NCBI GenBank assembly: GCA_000023725.1
Contig: CP001673.1
Span: forward strand, 2,118,342-2,182,341
Length of the DNA stretch: 64,000 nucleotides
Origin: Flavobacteriaceae bacterium 3519-10
Lineage (GTDB): Bacteria > Bacteroidota > Bacteroidia > Flavobacteriales > Weeksellaceae
Direction: 5' to 3'
Both the position numbers and the translations under genes were made by a program. The notes beneath the pieces are model-generated. The model was not told where the DNA came from and ran no database searches. It saw only the letters and a list, made by a program, of their open reading frames with translations. Positions 46,058-55,729 of the stretch are shown here, piece after piece. Each line of letters opens with the position of its first letter. Within the stretch, counting starts at the first letter, position 1.

Positions 46058-46591
46058 TTAGTCAGTTTTGTGATCTGCAGATTCTGCGGCTTCGCCGGTA
46101 GTTTCTTCAGCTTTCGCTTCTTCTTTTGCAGGAGCTTCCTTCACTTCAGCAGTTACTGTTTCAGCTTTAGCGGATGAACCTCTTCTGCTTCTTCTTGTTG
46201 CTTTTTTCTCTTCTTCATTTGGGTTGTAGATATCGTTGAAATCTACAAGCTCTATCATCGCCATATCAGCAGCATCACCCTGACGGAAGCCAGTTTTGAT
46301 GATTCTTGTGTAACCACCGTTTCTTTCTGCGATCATAGGAGCAACTGTTCTGAATAATTCAGCAACTGCTTCTTTGCTTTGCAGGTAAGAGAAAACTGTT
46401 CTTCTGTTATGTGTAGTATCTTCTTTTCCTTTAGTTAGTAAAGGCTCAACATACACTCTTAAAGCTTTCGCCTTAGCAACTGTAGTGTTGATTCTTTTAT
46501 GCTCAATAAGAGAACAAGCCATGTTAGAAAGCAATGCGCTTCTGTGTGAAGTTGTTCTTCCTAAGTGATTAAATTTTTTACCGTGTCTCAT
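46058..46591 (-). CDS. rplQ: 50S ribosomal protein L17 (bL17) with long acidic tail
   Basis: The N-terminal ~115 residues have the L17 core ([20 protein letters not shown], then [20 protein letters not shown]). Residues ~118-177 form a Glu/Ala/Lys-rich tail ([20 protein letters not shown] and on to AESADHKTD) not needed by the fold; ordinary L17 has ~120 residues. Last gene of the alpha block, 6 nt after rpoA and followed by a strong terminator. Confidence 0.97.
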   Translation of the reverse strand: MRHGKKFNHLGRTTSHRSALLSNMACSLIEHKRINTTVAKAKALRVYVEPLLTKGKEDTTHNRRTVFSYLQSKEAVAELFRTVAPMIAERNGGYTRIIKTGFRQGDAADMAMIELVDFNDIYNPNEEEKKATRRSRRGSSAKAETVTAEVKEAPAKEEAKAEETTGEAAESADHKTD

Positions 46592-46597
46592 TGTTTG

Positions 46598-47593
46598 TTA
46601 TTTATCAGCGTCTAATTTATATTTAGCAACGTCGAAACCGAAGTTCAGACCTTTTGCATGCACCAATTCTTCTAATTCTGTTAAAGATTTTTTACCGAAA
46701 TTTCTGAATTTCATCAAATCAGACTTAGTATAAGAAACCAGTTCTCCCAAAGTTTCCACTTCAGCAGCTTTCAGGCAGTTTAATGCTCTTACCGAAAGAT
46801 CCATATCTGTAAGTTTAGACTTAAGGAGCTGACGTGTATGTAAAGTTTCTTCGTCGTACTGGATGGAGGCTTTCACGGCTTCGGTTTCCAAAGTAATTCT
46901 CTCGTCGGAGAACAACATGAAATGATAGATTAATATCTTCGAAGCTTCAGTTAAAGCATTCTGAGGGCTGATGGAACCATCAGTCTCAATATCCAAAACG
47001 AGTTTTTCGTAGTCTGTTTTTTGCTCTACACGATAGTTTTCAACGCTGTACTGAACTTTCTTGATCGGGGTGAAGATAGAGTCGATTGCAATGGTACCAA
47101 TTGGCGCACTGCCGGTTTTGTTCTGATCAGACGGAACGTAACCTCTTCCTTTCTCGATATTGAACGTAAGTTCAAATTTCACCTCTTTGTTAAGATTGCA
47201 GATCACCAAATCGGGGTTCAAAATTTCGAAGCCCTGAATTGATTTTCCTAGGTCTCCTGCGGTAACAGTAGTTTGGCCGGTAACCTTTGCGGTAACGGTC
47301 TCTGCTGCAGAAGCTTCAGATTTAGCTTTTAGCCTTAATTGCTTCAGATTCAGAATAATTTCTGTAACGTCTTCAATAACGCCGGGAATAGTTGAAAATT
47401 CGTGCTCTACGCCTTCTATTTTAATAGATGAGATAGCATATCCTTCCAGAGAAGAGAGTAAAACCCTTCTCAAAGCATTGCCGATGGTTAATCCGAATCC
47501 CTGCTCCAATGGTCTGAATTCAAATTTACCTTTGAAATCATCGGAGTTGAGTAAGATTACCTTATCGGGTTTAATAAATGTTAAAATTGCCAT
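46598..47593 (-). CDS. rpoA: RNA polymerase alpha subunit
   Basis: The 331-residue subunit has an N-terminal domain for dimerisation and beta/beta' assembly (~1-235: [42 protein letters not shown]) and a C-terminal DNA/activator-binding domain (~260-325: [37 protein letters not shown]). It sits in the alpha block between rpsD (31 nt upstream) and rplQ, as in most bacteria. Confidence 0.97.
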   Translation of the reverse strand: MAILTFIKPDKVILLNSDDFKGKFEFRPLEQGFGLTIGNALRRVLLSSLEGYAISSIKIEGVEHEFSTIPGVIEDVTEIILNLKQLRLKAKSEASAAETVTAKVTGQTTVTAGDLGKSIQGFEILNPDLVICNLNKEVKFELTFNIEKGRGYVPSDQNKTGSAPIGTIAIDSIFTPIKKVQYSVENYRVEQKTDYEKLVLDIETDGSISPQNALTEASKILIYHFMLFSDERITLETEAVKASIQYDEETLHTRQLLKSKLTDMDLSVRALNCLKAAEVETLGELVSYTKSDLMKFRNFGKKSLTELEELVHAKGLNFGFDVAKYKLDADK

Positions 47594-47624
47594 ATAATGT
47601 GGGGTTGAGCAAAAATTTGAAAAA

Positions 47625-48233
47625 TTATTTAGAGTAAAGTTCGACGATCAGCTGTTCTTTAATATCCTCCGGAATCTGTATTCTCTCCGGTGCTGATACG
47701 AAAGTACCTTCTTTCTTCTCGTCGTTGAACTGTAACCACTCATAGTTTGCTTTGCCAGCCAGTGAATCTGCAATAACTTCCAGAGATTTAGATTTCTCTC
47801 TGATCGCAATTACATCACCTGCTTTAAGCAAATAAGATGGGATGTTCACCAATTCTCCGTTTACAGTTACGTGTCTGTGAGAAACAAGTTGTCTTGCGCC
47901 TGCTCTTGTTTTACCAAAACCAAGTCTGTACACAACGTTGTCTAATCTAGACTCGCAAAGCTGTAAAAGGACTTCACCTGTTACGCCTTTTGCTCTTTGC
48001 GCTTTTTCATATAAGTTTGCAAATTGTCTTTCTAAAATACCGTATGTGTATTTTGCTTTCTGCTTTTCCATTAACTGAACAGCGTACTCAGACTTCTTTG
48101 ATCCTCTTCTTTTGTTCACACCGTGTTGTCCCGGTGGTTGATTTTTTCTTTTCTCGAAGTTTTTATCATCTCCGTAGATTGCAGCTCCAAATTTTCTTGC
48201 AATCTTAGTTTTAGGTCCAATATATCTTGCCAT
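47625..48233 (-). CDS. rpsD: 30S ribosomal protein S4 (uS4)
   Basis: The 202-residue primary-binding 30S protein starts [16 protein letters not shown] and has the S4 RNA-binding region with [25 protein letters not shown]. In many bacteria S4 represses its own operon. A 94-nt heptamer-rich spacer separates it from rpsK upstream, unlike the tight packing elsewhere; that spacer is a plausible place for such control. Confidence 0.97.
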   Translation of the reverse strand: MARYIGPKTKIARKFGAAIYGDDKNFEKRKNQPPGQHGVNKRRGSKKSEYAVQLMEKQKAKYTYGILERQFANLYEKAQRAKGVTGEVLLQLCESRLDNVVYRLGFGKTRAGARQLVSHRHVTVNGELVNIPSYLLKAGDVIAIREKSKSLEVIADSLAGKANYEWLQFNDEKKEGTFVSAPERIQIPEDIKEQLIVELYSK

Positions 48234-48244
48234 AATTCTTATTA

Positions 48245-48311
48245 AGATTTTAGATTCTAGATTTTAGATTTTAGATTTAAAAATGAAAACATTCAAAATT
48301 TAAAATTCAAA
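48245..48311. repeat. Heptamer array AGATTTT in the rpsK-rpsD spacer
   Basis: AGATTTT, AGATTCT, AGATTTT, AGATTTT, AGATTTA (48245-48279), then ATTCAAA, ATTTAAA, ATTCAAA (48291-48311). It is inside the ribosomal operon, transcribed with it. Confidence 0.8.
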
Positions 48312-48327
48312 AATTTAAAATTCCAGA

Positions 48328-48717
48328 TTATACTCTTCTTCTTTTAGGTGGTCTACATCCGTTGTGTGGCATTGGAGTTACGTCTACGATTTCGCTTACT
48401 TCAATTCCTGAATTGTGAATGGTTCTGATCGCAGATTCTCTACCTGCACCAGGACCTTTTACAAACACCCTTACTCTTCTTAGGCCTGCATCGTGTGCTA
48501 CCTGAGAGCAATTTTCAGCAGCCATTTGCGCTGCAAAAGGAGTATTCTTTTTAGAACCTCTGAATCCCATCTTTCCGGCAGATGCCCAAGAGATAACTTC
48601 TCCGCTTTTATTCGTCAAAGAAATAATAATGTTGTTGAAGGTAGCCTGGATATGTGCTTCACCAATCGCTTCAACTTTTACTTTTCTTTTTTTAACTACT
48701 TTAGTCTGTTTTGCCAT
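48328..48717 (-). CDS. rpsK: 30S ribosomal protein S11 (uS11)
   Basis: The 129-residue platform protein has the signatures [39 protein letters not shown] and the C-terminal [17 protein letters not shown]. It lies 12 nt after rpsM. Confidence 0.97.
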   Translation of the reverse strand: MAKQTKVVKKRKVKVEAIGEAHIQATFNNIIISLTNKSGEVISWASAGKMGFRGSKKNTPFAAQMAAENCSQVAHDAGLRRVRVFVKGPGAGRESAIRTIHNSGIEVSEIVDVTPMPHNGCRPPKRRRV

Positions 48718-48729
48718 AATTCTTACCGA

Positions 48730-49107
48730 TTATTTACTTGCTTTTTTCTTGTTAGCAACAGTTTTTCTCTTTCCTTTTCGGGTTCTAGAATTGTTTTTGG
48801 TTCTTTGGCCTCTTAAAGGTAATCCCAGTCTGTGACGTATTCCTCGTTGGCAACCAATATCCATCAATCGCTTGATGTTTAATTGAGTTTCAGAACGCAG
48901 TTCACCTTCTACTTTGATGTTTTCGGTGATAAAGTTTCTGATCAGTGCCAATTCATCGTCATTCCATTCGTTGACTTTCTTGTCTTCGCTGATGCCGGCT
49001 GCTTTCAGGATCTCGGACGAAGTGCTTCTCCCGATTCCGTAAATATAAGTTAAGCCGATAACGCCTCTTTTGTTCTTTGGTAAATCAATACCGGAAATTC
49101 TCGCCAT
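48730..49107 (-). CDS. rpsM: 30S ribosomal protein S13 (uS13)
   Basis: The 125-residue 30S head protein starts [20 protein letters not shown], with [14 protein letters not shown] and the basic C-terminal tail [19 protein letters not shown], which touches the P-site tRNA. It follows rpmJ by 9 nt. Confidence 0.97.
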   Translation of the reverse strand: MARISGIDLPKNKRGVIGLTYIYGIGRSTSSEILKAAGISEDKKVNEWNDDELALIRNFITENIKVEGELRSETQLNIKRLMDIGCQRGIRHRLGLPLRGQRTKNNSRTRKGKRKTVANKKKASK

Positions 49108-49116
49108 AATTTAATT

Positions 49117-49233
49117 TTAGCCTTGTCTTTGTTTAAATTTGGGGTTTTTCTTGTTGATTACAAACAGGACGCCTTTTCTGCGAACGATTTTGCAATCAGC
49201 ACTTCTTTTTTTGATAGATGCTCTAACTTTCAT
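49117..49233 (-). CDS. rpmJ: 50S ribosomal protein L36 (bL36), zinc-free form
   Basis: The 38-residue protein was translated by hand on the minus strand: [20 protein letters not shown], ending NPKFKQRQG. Of the usual C-x2-C...C-x4-H zinc ligands only one cysteine (C14) remains, so this is the C-minus form common in Flavobacteriia. It is followed by rpsM 9 nt on and preceded by a 135-nt spacer after infA that contains a hairpin. Confidence 0.95.
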   Translation of the reverse strand: MKVRASIKKRSADCKIVRRKGVLFVINKKNPKFKQRQG

Positions 49234-49311
49234 TTGATTTTTGCTTAATTTTCCAACGGTTAGATGAATTATATTTGCTTCACCCCCTTTTGTTTAAATA
49301 TTTAAATGATT

Positions 49312-49333
49312 AATAAAACCTTATGGCTTTATT
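49312..49333 (-). promoter_or_regulatory. Hairpin in the infA-rpmJ spacer
   Basis: On the minus strand AATAAAGCC-ATAA-GGTTTTATT forms a 9-bp stem with one G-U pair. It lies ~79 nt before rpmJ. It could be a weak attenuator or processing site. No promoter element was found between it and rpmJ. Confidence 0.4.
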
Positions 49334-49368
49334 CTGTTTTCTATATATTAATCCAGATTTCTCTGAGA

Positions 49369-49584
49369 CTAGTATCTAAATGTGATTCGTCCTTTTGATA
49401 AATCATAAGGAGAAAGCTCCAGTTTTACCTTATCACCAGGTAAAAGCTTGATGTAGTGCATACGCATCTTACCAGAAATATGGGCAATAAGGATATGCCC
49501 ATTTTCAAGTTCAACACGGAACTGCGCGTTCGAAAGTGCTTCGGTAATCACGCCGTCCTGTTCAATATGTTTCTGTTTTGCCAT
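49369..49584 (-). CDS. infA: Translation initiation factor IF-1
   Basis: The 71-residue S1/OB-fold protein starts [20 protein letters not shown] and has [20 protein letters not shown] and [20 protein letters not shown], the standard IF-1 sequence. It binds the 30S A site during initiation. Its ATG follows the secY stop with no spacing, and the adk/map genes often found here are absent. Confidence 0.97.
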   Translation of the reverse strand: MAKQKHIEQDGVITEALSNAQFRVELENGHILIAHISGKMRMHYIKLLPGDKVKLELSPYDLSKGRITFRY

Positions 49585-50970
49585 TTACGAATTTGGGTTT
49601 GTTGTTCTGGATAGCTTGGATTGCATCAGTCCGTCATAATGATGATTCAGCAAATACGTGTTGATTTGTTGAACCGTATCGAGTATTACCCCGACCATAA
49701 TTAACAGCGATGTGCCCCCAAAAAACAGGGCAAATCTATCCGTCTGAACAAACGCTCCGTGCACTATTGCCGGAAGGACTGCAAAGATAGCTAAAAATAT
49801 TGAGCCTGGCAATGTAATTTTTGATAGAATATCATCCAGATAATCAGCGGTTTCTTTCCCAGGTCTAACCTTAGGTATAAGCCCGCCGTTTCTCTTAAGA
49901 TCATCCGCCATCTGGTTCACCGGGATGGTAATCGCAGTATAGAAGAATGAGAAGATGATAATAAGTACCGCAAACAACACATTATACTGCCAGCTGAACA
50001 CATCTTTGAAACCTGCCAAAAACGTATTCGACTCGTCAACTTTAGTTAAAAGCCCGGGTACGAACATCAACGCCTGCGCGAAAATGATCGGCATTACACC
50101 GGATGCGTTCACCTTAAGTGGGATCCACTGTCTTGCGCCCTGCATCAGGTTTCGGTTTGCTCCGCCACGTGCCTGCGCACGGCTTACATACTGAATCGGG
50201 ATTTTTCTTACTGCCACAGAGAGTACAATTGCCAGAAGCACCACCAACATCCAGAACAGAACTTCAATAAGGATCATAATAGTTCCTAATCCGCCTTTTC
50301 CTGTCTGTGTAGCTACTTCCTGAATAAATGCTCCCGGGAGGTCTGCAAGGATACCCACCATAATAAGGATGGAAATACCGTTACCTATTCCTTTGTCCGT
50401 AATTTTTTCACCCAGCCACATTGCGAATACAGATCCTGCTACCAGAATCACGATGCTCGGCAACCAGAACATCACCGACTCGGGATGCACATAATATGCT
50501 GAGGCGAACTGCGCGTGCGGCAGGAACATCTGCGTGATTGATGTAAGGTATGAAGGAGCCTGTACTAAACATACGGCAATGGTTAACCATCTTGTAATTT
50601 GGTTCAAAGTATTTCTGCCACTTTCGCCATCTTTCTGCAGCTTCTGAAGATACGGTATTGCCATACCCATAAGCTGAACGATGATGGAAGCGGAGATATA
50701 AGGCATAATACCGAGTGCCATGATAGACGCCCGGCTGAATGCACCTCCCGTAAACGAAGAAAGCAAGCCAAGAAGTCCTGCTCCCTGCTTGTTGCCTCCC
50801 TGGTTCTGGTAATGATCCAAAAGATTCCCCACCTCTGCCATGTTGATGGCGGGTAGGGAAATATAAGATGCGAATCTATACACGAGGACTAAACCTAAAG
50901 TGAAGAGTATTTTCTCCCTAAGTTCCTTTAGACTCCAAATGTTTTTCAGTGTTTGTATAAATTCTTTCAT
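49585..50970 (-). CDS. secY: Preprotein translocase subunit SecY
   Basis: The 461-residue, ten-helix inner-membrane channel of the Sec system handles the signal-peptide proteins and lipoproteins of this window. Signatures: FTGGAFSRASIMALGIMPYI with SIIVQLMG, KITDKGIGNGISILIM, NLMQGARQWIPLKVNASGVMP and the C-terminal QINTYLLNHHYDGLMQ. Located between rplO (9 nt upstream) and infA. Confidence 0.97.
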   Translation of the reverse strand: MKEFIQTLKNIWSLKELREKILFTLGLVLVYRFASYISLPAINMAEVGNLLDHYQNQGGNKQGAGLLGLLSSFTGGAFSRASIMALGIMPYISASIIVQLMGMAIPYLQKLQKDGESGRNTLNQITRWLTIAVCLVQAPSYLTSITQMFLPHAQFASAYYVHPESVMFWLPSIVILVAGSVFAMWLGEKITDKGIGNGISILIMVGILADLPGAFIQEVATQTGKGGLGTIMILIEVLFWMLVVLLAIVLSVAVRKIPIQYVSRAQARGGANRNLMQGARQWIPLKVNASGVMPIIFAQALMFVPGLLTKVDESNTFLAGFKDVFSWQYNVLFAVLIIIFSFFYTAITIPVNQMADDLKRNGGLIPKVRPGKETADYLDDILSKITLPGSIFLAIFAVLPAIVHGAFVQTDRFALFFGGTSLLIMVGVILDTVQQINTYLLNHHYDGLMQSKLSRTTNPNS

Positions 50971-50979
50971 TCGTGTAGA

Positions 50980-51426
50980 TTATAGAGTAATTGCTTTACC
51001 TCCTGCTTTAGCAATTGCTTCTTCAGCAGATTTGGTGAATTTGTGTGCAGAAACTGAAACTCCCGTTGTCAATTCGCCTCTACCCATAATCTTCACGATT
51101 TCGCTTTTCTTAGCTAAGCCGTTTTCAACTAAAATATCTTTAGTGATCTCGGTGATGCCTTTAGCATCAGCAAGAAGCTGAATCGTATCAATATTAATTG
51201 CTCTGTATTCTTTTCTGTTTACGTTGGTGAAACCAAACTTCGGAAGTCTTCTCTGCAAAGGCATTTGTCCACCTTCGAAACCAATTTTCTGAGAATATCC
51301 GGCTCTTGCTTTCTGGCCTTTATGACCTTTTGCCGAAGTACCGCCTTTTCCACTTCCCTGTCCTCTACCGAGGCGCTTGGAATTGTGAGTTGAACCTGAG
51401 GCCGGTCTTATATTATTTAAATTCAT
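50980..51426 (-). CDS. rplO: 50S ribosomal protein L15 (uL15)
   Basis: The 148-residue late-assembly protein has the Gly-rich start RLGRGQGSGKGGTSAKGHKG with QKARAGYSQKIGFEGGQMPL and the C-terminal ITKDILVENGLAKK region. It lies 75 nt after rpmD across a repeat-rich spacer with a hairpin. Confidence 0.97.
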   Translation of the reverse strand: MNLNNIRPASGSTHNSKRLGRGQGSGKGGTSAKGHKGQKARAGYSQKIGFEGGQMPLQRRLPKFGFTNVNRKEYRAINIDTIQLLADAKGITEITKDILVENGLAKKSEIVKIMGRGELTTGVSVSAHKFTKSAEEAIAKAGGKAITL

Positions 51427-51428
51427 TA

Positions 51429-51505
51429 TTTTTTAGATTTGAGATTTAAAGATTAGAGAGAGGAGACTAATTACAGAGTCTCCCGTCTCCTGTCTGTTGT
51501 CTTAT
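51429..51505. repeat. Heptamer array with hairpin in the rpmD-rplO spacer
   Basis: Heptads AGATTTG, AGATTTA, AAGATTA, GAGAGAG, GAGACTA (51435-51469), then GTCTCCC, GTCTCCT, GTCTGTT, GTCTTAT (51478-51505). GGAGACT/AGTCTCC (51462-51468, 51477-51483) forms a stem. The last unit overlaps the rpmD stop codon. It shares TTTTTTAGATTTGAGATT exactly with the rpsN-rpsH spacer. Confidence 0.8.
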
Positions 51506-51678
51506 TTTTGAACTTCTACTAAGTGACTTACTGCCGATACCATTCCTAAGATAGAAGGAGTATCGTCGTGTTCTACAACCTGGTGAAGTTTTTTCAATCC
51601 TAATGCTTCAAGCGTTCTTTTTTGGGTTTTAGTTCTACCAATAGCGCTCTTTACTTGTTTTACCTGAATTTTTGCCAT
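51502..51678 (-). CDS. rpmD: 50S ribosomal protein L30 (uL30)
   Basis: The 58-residue protein, translated by hand on the minus strand, starts MAKIQVKQVKSAIGRTKTQK, continues RTLEALGLKKLHQVV and ends MVSAVSHLVEVQK, matching bacterial L30. It lies 10 nt after rpsE. Confidence 0.95.
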   Translation of the reverse strand: MAKIQVKQVKSAIGRTKTQKRTLEALGLKKLHQVVEHDDTPSILGMVSAVSHLVEVQK

Positions 51679-51688
51679 TGCTTTTATA

Positions 51689-52210
51689 TTAACCGTTAAA
51701 CACTTTACTTAATGAAACACCTCTTAATTTTGCGATATCTTCTGGTCTTCTGATGTCTAACAACGCTTTGAAAGTAGCTTTCACCACGTTATGCGGGTTA
51801 GAAGATCCTTTAGATTTCGACAGGATATCGTGTACACCTGCAGACTCCAACACCGCTCTTACTGCACCACCGGCGATAAGCCCGGTACCGTGAGAAGCTG
51901 GTCTTAAGAAGATATCTGCACCACCGTATCTTGCTGAAGACTGGTGAGGGATGGTGTGGTTGATTACCGGTACTTTCACTAAGTTTTTCTTTGCATCTTC
52001 TACCGCTTTCGCGATTGCAGAAGCAACTTCCTTAGATTTACCAAGACCGAAACCTACGGTTCCTGCTTCGTCTCCTACAACAACAATTGCAGAAAATCCG
52101 AAAGCACGTCCGCCTTTAGTTACTTTCGTAACTCTGTTTACTGACACGAGACGATCTTTAAGTTCTAATCCTCCCGGTTTTACTTTTTCTATATTATCTA
52201 GTCCTAACAT
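51689..52210 (-). CDS. rpsE: 30S ribosomal protein S5 (uS5)
   Basis: The 173-residue accuracy-centre protein has the double-stranded-RNA-binding N-domain ([39 protein letters not shown]) and the C-domain [20 protein letters not shown]. It lies 19 nt after rplR. Confidence 0.97.
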   Translation of the reverse strand: MLGLDNIEKVKPGGLELKDRLVSVNRVTKVTKGGRAFGFSAIVVVGDEAGTVGFGLGKSKEVASAIAKAVEDAKKNLVKVPVINHTIPHQSSARYGGADIFLRPASHGTGLIAGGAVRAVLESAGVHDILSKSKGSSNPHNVVKATFKALLDIRRPEDIAKLRGVSLSKVFNG

Positions 52211-52229
52211 AATTTCCGAAATTTATTGA

Positions 52230-52577
52230 TTAGAATTTTAGTCCGCCTTCTCTCGCACCGTCAGCCAGAGCTTTCACTCTTCCGTGGTAAACGAAACCGT
52301 TTCTATCGAACACTATTTTTTCAATGCCTGCCGCTTTCGCTTTTTCAGCAATTGCTTTACCTACTTCTGCAGAGATCTCTACTTTTGTACCTGTAGCGTT
52401 AAGGCTTCTTGATGAAGCTGAAGCTAAGGTTTTACCGTCTTTATCATCGATTAATTGAGCGTAAATTTCTTTATTACTTTTGTAAACAGATAACCGTGGT
52501 AATTCTGAAGAACCGGAGATTTTCCCGCGCACTCTTCTTTTAATCCTATTTCTTTTTTCTACTTTGCTTAGTGCCAT
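52230..52577 (-). CDS. rplR: 50S ribosomal protein L18 (uL18)
   Basis: The 115-residue 5S rRNA-binding protein has [20 protein letters not shown] and the end [20 protein letters not shown] with EGGLKF. It lies 17 nt after rplF. Confidence 0.97.
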   Translation of the reverse strand: MALSKVEKRNRIKRRVRGKISGSSELPRLSVYKSNKEIYAQLIDDKDGKTLASASSRSLNATGTKVEISAEVGKAIAEKAKAAGIEKIVFDRNGFVYHGRVKALADGAREGGLKF

Positions 52578-52594
52578 TTTCTTAAGTTTTAAAA

Positions 52595-53140
52595 TTAAGC
52601 AGATTTACCAGCTTTACGTCTAACAATTTCTCCTACGAAACGAACTCCTTTTCCTTTGTACGGTTCAGGTTTTCTGAATGATCTGATCTTCGCTGCTACC
52701 ATCCCAAGAAGTTGTTTGTCATGTGAAGTCAAAGTAATAATAGGGTTTTTACCTTTTTCAGATAAAGTTTCTACTACGATTTCTTTTGGAAGATCCAGTA
52801 CGATACCGTGAGAGAATCCCAGTGCAAGATCCAAACGGTTGCCCTGATTAGATGCTCTGTATCCTACCCCTACAAGTTCCAGTTTTTTTGTCCACCCTTC
52901 GGCAGTACCCTGAACCATGTTATTGATTAACGCTCTATTAAGACCGTGTAATGCTTTGTGTTGTTTAGATTCTGATGCGCGGTCGAATGTGAGCACACCG
53001 TCTTCCTGTTTTAGTGTAATTCCTTCGGCTAATTGCTGTGTAAGTTCGCCTTTCGGGCCCTTCACAGTTACCAGTCCGTCTTTTTCAGTAACGGTAACGT
53101 TAGCGGGAATTTCTATAATTGCTTTACCAATTCTTGACAT
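52595..53140 (-). CDS. rplF: 50S ribosomal protein L6 (uL6)
   Basis: The 181-residue two-domain protein starts [20 protein letters not shown] and carries the L6 signature [19 protein letters not shown] near the C-terminus. It lies 17 nt after rpsH. Confidence 0.97.
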   Translation of the reverse strand: MSRIGKAIIEIPANVTVTEKDGLVTVKGPKGELTQQLAEGITLKQEDGVLTFDRASESKQHKALHGLNRALINNMVQGTAEGWTKKLELVGVGYRASNQGNRLDLALGFSHGIVLDLPKEIVVETLSEKGKNPIITLTSHDKQLLGMVAAKIRSFRKPEPYKGKGVRFVGEIVRRKAGKSA

Positions 53141-53157
53141 TTTCCTTTGATTAAAAA

Positions 53158-53556
53158 TTAATAAACATAGCAGATTACTTCTCCACCCACTTTTTCCTGA
53201 CGTGCTTTTTTATCCGTCATCACACCTCGTGATGTAGATACAATTGCAACACCCAAACCGTTAAGTACTCTTGGCAGGTCCTGTGAACCTTTGTACTGTC
53301 TTAGACCTGGTCTTGAAGCTCTCTGGATGCTTTTGATGGCTGGTTTGTTGGTTGTTTTGTCGTACTTTAAAGCGATTTTGATATTTCCCTGAACAGCGTG
53401 ATCCTCGAACTTGTAGTTCAGGATGTAACCCTGGTCAAATAAAATTTTTGTAATCTCCTTTTTGATTTTCGATGCAGGAATGTCCACCACTTTGTGGCCT
53501 GCGCTTTGTGCGTTCCTTACTCTGGTTAGGAAATCTGAAATTGGATCTGTTACCAT
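53158..53556 (-). CDS. rpsH: 30S ribosomal protein S8 (uS8)
   Basis: The 132-residue protein starts MVTDPISDFLTRVRNAQSAG and ends with the S8 signature GVAIVSTSRGVMTDKKARQE followed by GGEVICYVY. S8 is the usual translational repressor of the spc block. A 157-nt repeat-bearing spacer separates it from rpsN, the widest gap in the supercluster. Confidence 0.97.
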   Translation of the reverse strand: MVTDPISDFLTRVRNAQSAGHKVVDIPASKIKKEITKILFDQGYILNYKFEDHAVQGNIKIALKYDKTTNKPAIKSIQRASRPGLRQYKGSQDLPRVLNGLGVAIVSTSRGVMTDKKARQEKVGGEVICYVY

Positions 53557-53610
53557 TTTTCTATTTTAATTATTGGTTTATGACAGTTAGTTTTGAAATG
53601 AGACCTAAGA

Positions 53611-53679
53611 TTTTTTAGATTTGAGATTAGAGACTTAATTAAAAGTCTCCGATCTCTTGTCTATTCGTCCCGAGTCTAA
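53611..53679. repeat. Heptamer array with hairpin in the rpsN-rpsH spacer
   Basis: Heptads AGATTTG, AGATTAG, AGACTTA, ATTAAAA, GTCTCCG, ATCTCTT, GTCTATT, CGTCCCG, AGTCTAA (53617-53679). GAGACTT/AAGTCTC (53630-53636, 53643-53649) forms a 7-bp stem with a 6-nt loop. Confidence 0.8.
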
Positions 53680-53713
53680 AGTTCAACTTTACTGTCTCGA
53701 TTGTTCTAAACTG

Positions 53714-53983
53714 TTACCAACTGGCTTTTTTAACTCCCGGGATAAGGCCCTGGTTGGCCATTTCGCGGAACATAACTCTGGATAAACCGAAAGTTCTCAT
53801 GTATCCTCTTGGTCTCCCTGTTAATTTACATCTGTTGTGTAATCTTACCGGGGAAGCGTCTTTAGGTAATAACTGAAGTGCTGCGTAATCTCCGGCTTCT
53901 TTCAAAGCTTTTCTTTTCTCAGCATATTTTGCTACTGTAGCTTCTCTTTTGCGCTCACGCGCTTTCATTGATTCTTTAGCCAT
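53714..53983 (-). CDS. rpsN: 30S ribosomal protein S14 (uS14)
   Basis: The 89-residue protein has the signature [20 protein letters not shown] with [22 protein letters not shown]. The zinc-binding cysteine pairs of the short form are absent, so this is the zinc-free long form. It lies 3 nt after rplE. Confidence 0.97.
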   Translation of the reverse strand: MAKESMKARERKREATVAKYAEKRKALKEAGDYAALQLLPKDASPVRLHNRCKLTGRPRGYMRTFGLSRVMFREMANQGLIPGVKKASW

Positions 53984-53986
53984 CTT

Positions 53987-54538
53987 TTAGTTCTTTTTAA
54001 AAGGCATACCAAAATGCGTTAATAATGATTTCGCTTCTTTATCGGTTTTCGCGGTGGTAACGAAAGTGATGTCCATCCCCTGGATTTTCTTCACTTTGTC
54101 GATTACGATCTCAGGGAAAATGATCTGCTCGGTGATCCCTAAATTGTAATTTCCTCTTCCGTCGAAACCATCAGCTTTGATACCGTTGAAATCTCTGATT
54201 CGTGGTAATGCTGAAGAAGTAAGTCTGTCTAAGAACTCATACATTTGGTTTGCTCTTAAAGTAACTCTTGCACCAACGGGCATCCCTTTTCTCAGTTTGA
54301 AGGCGGCCTCATCTTTCTTAGAAAGTGTGCCTACTGCCTTCTGGCCTGTGATAGCGGTAAGTTCTTCAATTGCATAATCCACAATTTTCTTGTCTGCTGT
54401 TGCAGCTCCCAAACCTTGTGAAATAACGATTTTTTCTAATTTAGGTACCTGCATAACAGATTTGTACCCAAATTCTTCCATCATCGCAGGAATAATCTGT
54501 TCTTTATATAGTTTCTTTGGTCTTACTGTATATTCCAT
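53987..54538 (-). CDS. rplE: 50S ribosomal protein L5 (uL5)
   Basis: The 183-residue 5S rRNA-binding protein has [40 protein letters not shown] and the end [20 protein letters not shown]. It lies 11 nt after rplX. Confidence 0.97.
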   Translation of the reverse strand: MEYTVRPKKLYKEQIIPAMMEEFGYKSVMQVPKLEKIVISQGLGAATADKKIVDYAIEELTAITGQKAVGTLSKKDEAAFKLRKGMPVGARVTLRANQMYEFLDRLTSSALPRIRDFNGIKADGFDGRGNYNLGITEQIIFPEIVIDKVKKIQGMDITFVTTAKTDKEAKSLLTHFGMPFKKN

Positions 54539-54549
54539 CGTCTTTTTTA

Positions 54550-54876
54550 TTATAAAGTTTCCCCGGTTGATTTAGCAACTCGCACTTTTTTATCACCGTC
54601 TACTTTGCTTCCTGTTTTGGTTGCTTTACCGTCTTTATCGATAAGCATAACGTTGGAAATATGGATCGATGCTTCTTTCTCTACAATGCCGCCCTGTGGG
54701 TTACCTGCTGATGGTTTGGTATGTTTTTTAACGATATTCAAACCTGCAACAATTACTCTGGCGTCTTTGCCTTCTTTACGGATCACTTCAATAACTTCAC
54801 CTGTCTTACCTTTAATTTCTTTCTTACCGGTAGTGATGATTACGTTATCTCCTCTTTTGATTTTTAACTTTGTCAT
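54550..54876 (-). CDS. rplX: 50S ribosomal protein L24 (uL24)
   Basis: The 108-residue KOW-domain protein has [32 protein letters not shown] and [20 protein letters not shown]; it nucleates 50S assembly. It lies 17 nt after rplN. Confidence 0.96.
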   Translation of the reverse strand: MTKLKIKRGDNVIITTGKKEIKGKTGEVIEVIRKEGKDARVIVAGLNIVKKHTKPSAGNPQGGIVEKEASIHISNVMLIDKDGKATKTGSKVDGDKKVRVAKSTGETL

Positions 54877-54893
54877 TTCTGTAAATTTTAAAA

Positions 54894-55262
54894 TTAAAGT
54901 ACTTCAGGAGCTAATGAAATGACTTTCATAAATTCTTTATCTCTCAGTTCACGGGCAACAGGTCCGAAAACACGGGTTCCTCTCATTTCGCCGGTAGCGT
55001 TAAGAAGTACACAAGCATTATCATCGAATTTGATGTATGAACCATCTTTTCTTCTTACTGCTTTTTTTGTTCTTACAACTACTGCCTTAGTAACGGTTCC
55101 TTTCTTAGCGCTACCCTGTGGTGTAGAATCTTTGATAGTAACTACGATCTTATCACCAACTGAAGCATATCTTCTTCTGGTTCCTCCCAGAACTCTGATC
55201 ACCAGTACTTCTTTGGCACCTGTGTTATCAGCAACTTTTAATCTTGATTCGGTTTGTAACAT
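54894..55262 (-). CDS. rplN: 50S ribosomal protein L14 (uL14)
   Basis: The 122-residue protein starts [20 protein letters not shown] and has [20 protein letters not shown] with [10 protein letters not shown], the standard L14 sequence. Its ATG overlaps the rpsQ stop (TAATG), so the S10 and spc blocks are joined here without a break. Confidence 0.97.
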   Translation of the reverse strand: MLQTESRLKVADNTGAKEVLVIRVLGGTRRRYASVGDKIVVTIKDSTPQGSAKKGTVTKAVVVRTKKAVRRKDGSYIKFDDNACVLLNATGEMRGTRVFGPVARELRDKEFMKVISLAPEVL

Positions 55263-55516
55263 TACTTAGCTTTTTCAATGATTCTTACTAATCTCCATCT
55301 TTTACTTTTACTTAAAGGTCTTGTTTCAGTAATTAATACTGTATCGCCTTCAGTACACTCATTGTTCTCGTCGTGAGCGGTATATTTTTTCGTCTTAAGG
55401 ACGAATTTACCGTACATTGGGTGTTTTACTCTGGTTGTTTCACTTACAACAATGGTTTTTTCCATTTTATTGCTGGAAACAATACCGATTCTCTCTTTTC
55501 TTAGATTTCTATCCAT
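55262..55516 (-). CDS. rpsQ: 30S ribosomal protein S17 (uS17)
   Basis: The 84-residue OB-fold protein has [20 protein letters not shown] and [20 protein letters not shown], with the end [20 protein letters not shown]. It lies 15 nt after rpmC. Confidence 0.97.
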   Translation of the reverse strand: MDRNLRKERIGIVSSNKMEKTIVVSETTRVKHPMYGKFVLKTKKYTAHDENNECTEGDTVLITETRPLSKSKRWRLVRIIEKAK

Positions 55517-55531
55517 GATAAAATGAAATTC

Positions 55532-55720
55532 TTATTGTTGTTTTAGTGTTAGTTCCGTTTCAAGTCTTGCGATTGTTTTTCTCATGTCTCTGATCAGGAT
55601 AGGATTTTCAATCGGGCTGATGCTGTGCGATAATTTCAGTTTATTGAAATCTGCTTTTACTTCAGCTAATTTGTTTTGAATATCTCCTGCGCTTAGATTT
55701 TTGATGTCTGCTTTTTTCAT
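55532..55720 (-). CDS. rpmC: 50S ribosomal protein L29 (uL29)
   Basis: The 62-residue two-helix protein has DIKNLSAGDIQNKLAEVKAD and ENPILIRDMRKTIARLETEL, the typical L29 pattern at the peptide-exit tunnel. It lies 9 nt after rplP. Confidence 0.95.
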   Translation of the reverse strand: MKKADIKNLSAGDIQNKLAEVKADFNKLKLSHSISPIENPILIRDMRKTIARLETELTLKQQ

Positions 55721-55729
55721 AATTTCAGA

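Noticed and set aside
49117-49233. Loss of zinc ligands in L36 as an anomaly
   Set aside because: The zinc-free form is widespread in Flavobacteriia, so it is ordinary here.
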